From the NCBI GenBank assembly GCA_951799425.1, contig OX637401.1, positions 33,405,780 to 33,469,779 of the forward strand: a stretch of DNA of 64,000 bases, written 5' to 3'. The DNA is from Ilex aquifolium (lineage: Eukaryota > Streptophyta > Magnoliopsida > Aquifoliales > Aquifoliaceae). The notes under the pieces were generated by a model. It saw only the letters and a list, made by a program, of their open reading frames with translations. It did no database searches and had not been told where the DNA came from. The position numbers and the translations under genes are program-made. Every line of letters begins with the position of its first letter. Positions within the stretch are counted from its first letter, which is position 1. Positions 63,968 through 64,000 of the stretch are shown piece after piece.

Positions 63968-64000
63968 AAAAAGTTATGTCAGAAATACTAAAGAATGGGA
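63968..64000 (+). repeat. Partial half-unit B at the right edge
   Basis: The window ends 33 bases into half B, inside aaagaatggga. There is no sign of decay or of flanking unique DNA, so the array continues past the right edge. Confidence 0.95.

Larger units (their letters stand above)
1..64000 (+). repeat. Satellite DNA array, 378/379-bp dimeric unit, about 169 copies
   Basis: The whole window is a head-to-tail array of one unit. Unit starts (the aaaaagttatgtc that opens half A) recur every 379 or 378 bp from 167 to 63789; I count 169 starts and 168 full units, mean spacing 378.7 bp. All copies lie in the same orientation, with no inversion, unique spacer or inserted element. Copies differ by scattered substitutions and a few 1-3 bp indels. 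One unit counted by hand is about 36% G+C. Satellite arrays of this style are typical of centromeric or pericentromeric heterochromatin in eukaryotes. A plant host is my best guess from the ~180-bp half unit and the TTAGGGTTT motif. Position on a chromosome, kinetochore occupancy and transcription cannot be read from the sequence. Confidence 0.98.
49211..64000 (+). repeat. Domain 5: second-family units, 378-bp form predominant
   Basis: Most units here are 378 bp, because the 199-bp half B (ggggatgg) is common, while 379-bp units dominate the left third of the window. Second-family marks recur: agaacaagaatc, gttcgagag, tgtccaatat, atagaccccatg, aaacatgcg, agccaatgct, ggggatgacc and cgagtacggg. 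R-type half B and gtgaacaaaatgg are absent. The region is built from the 2648-bp and 5298-bp duplications annotated separately. The stretch 58.7-59.75 kb is the only part of the 5298-bp block seen once, because the window ends. Confidence 0.8.
54403..64000 (+). repeat. Tandem duplication of a 5298-bp block (14 units), second copy cut by the window edge
   Basis: Positions 54403-58702 match 59701-64000 at a shift of 5298 bp. Shared rare marks are tttagatacc (54498 and 59796), a missing usual stop in aaatacaaaag (near 54903 and 60201), gttcggaagaaac (near 55078 and 60376), tcaaaatattgg (near 55771 and 61069), ggccaagtatacc (near 56460 and 61758), gataaaagaatt (near 56722 and 62020), the extra bases in caactattatacc (near 56840 and 62138), a nine-T run (near 57194 and 62492), ggagggaatgg (near 57967 and 63265) and aaaaagttctgtc (near 58293 and 63591). 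I noticed no difference over about 4.3 kb. The left limit is atagacccc (54402) against atagagccc. Confidence 0.92.

Noticed and set aside
1-64000. CRISPR-like regular repeats
   Set aside because: There are no short repeats separated by unique spacers. The whole period is repeated, so this is a satellite.
1-64000. An undescribed multi-gene biological system
   Set aside because: No genes are present. I looked for unique sequence, strand changes, foreign composition and inserted elements and saw none. The only novelty supportable here is the structure and history of the satellite itself.

Overview
The window is one uninterrupted satellite DNA array. All 64,000 bases are head-to-tail copies, on one strand, of an AT-rich unit of 378 or 379 bp (about 36% G+C by my count of one unit). 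I count 169 unit starts: 168 complete units plus a partial unit at each edge. I found no protein-coding gene, tRNA, rRNA, transposon, CRISPR array or stretch of unique sequence. The many short open frames are the same two or three frames recurring because the DNA recurs, and I do not annotate them as genes.

The unit is itself an old dimer. Half A (179 bp) and half B (199 or 200 bp) both open with aaaaagttatgtc. They share a tggttaggg-ttcaag box and a ttacaatgc-gcaaga box in the same order, so they descend from one ancestral monomer of about 180-200 bp, close to nucleosome-repeat length. The 378/379 alternation comes mainly from one base in half B (ggggatgg versus ggggaatgg).

Layout. (1) About 0.9-24.6 kb: a 758-bp higher-order repeat (two unit types alternating), carrying tandem duplications of 2273, 2274, 1515 and 758 bp and a larger segmental copy. 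(2) About 24.6-37.5 kb: a mosaic of the same types with 757/758-bp modules and many hybrid units. (3) About 37.5-38.4 kb: the most diverged units, a probable boundary. (4) About 38.25-41.45 kb: a second family of unit variants. (5) About 41.46-49.2 kb: an island of first-family units, mostly a 3032-bp block present twice. (6) About 49.2-64.0 kb: second-family units arranged as a 2648-bp block present twice and a 5298-bp block whose second copy runs off the window edge.

Organism: certainly eukaryotic in style. A flowering plant is the best guess, from the ~180-bp half unit and a plant-telomere-like TTAGGGTTT in every B half, but the sequence does not prove this. A centromeric or pericentromeric location is an inference from array length, regularity and nested duplications. 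What the window records is satellite evolution: dimerisation, higher-order repeat formation, repeated unequal exchange or amplification at several scales, and local homogenisation. I see no undescribed gene system in it.
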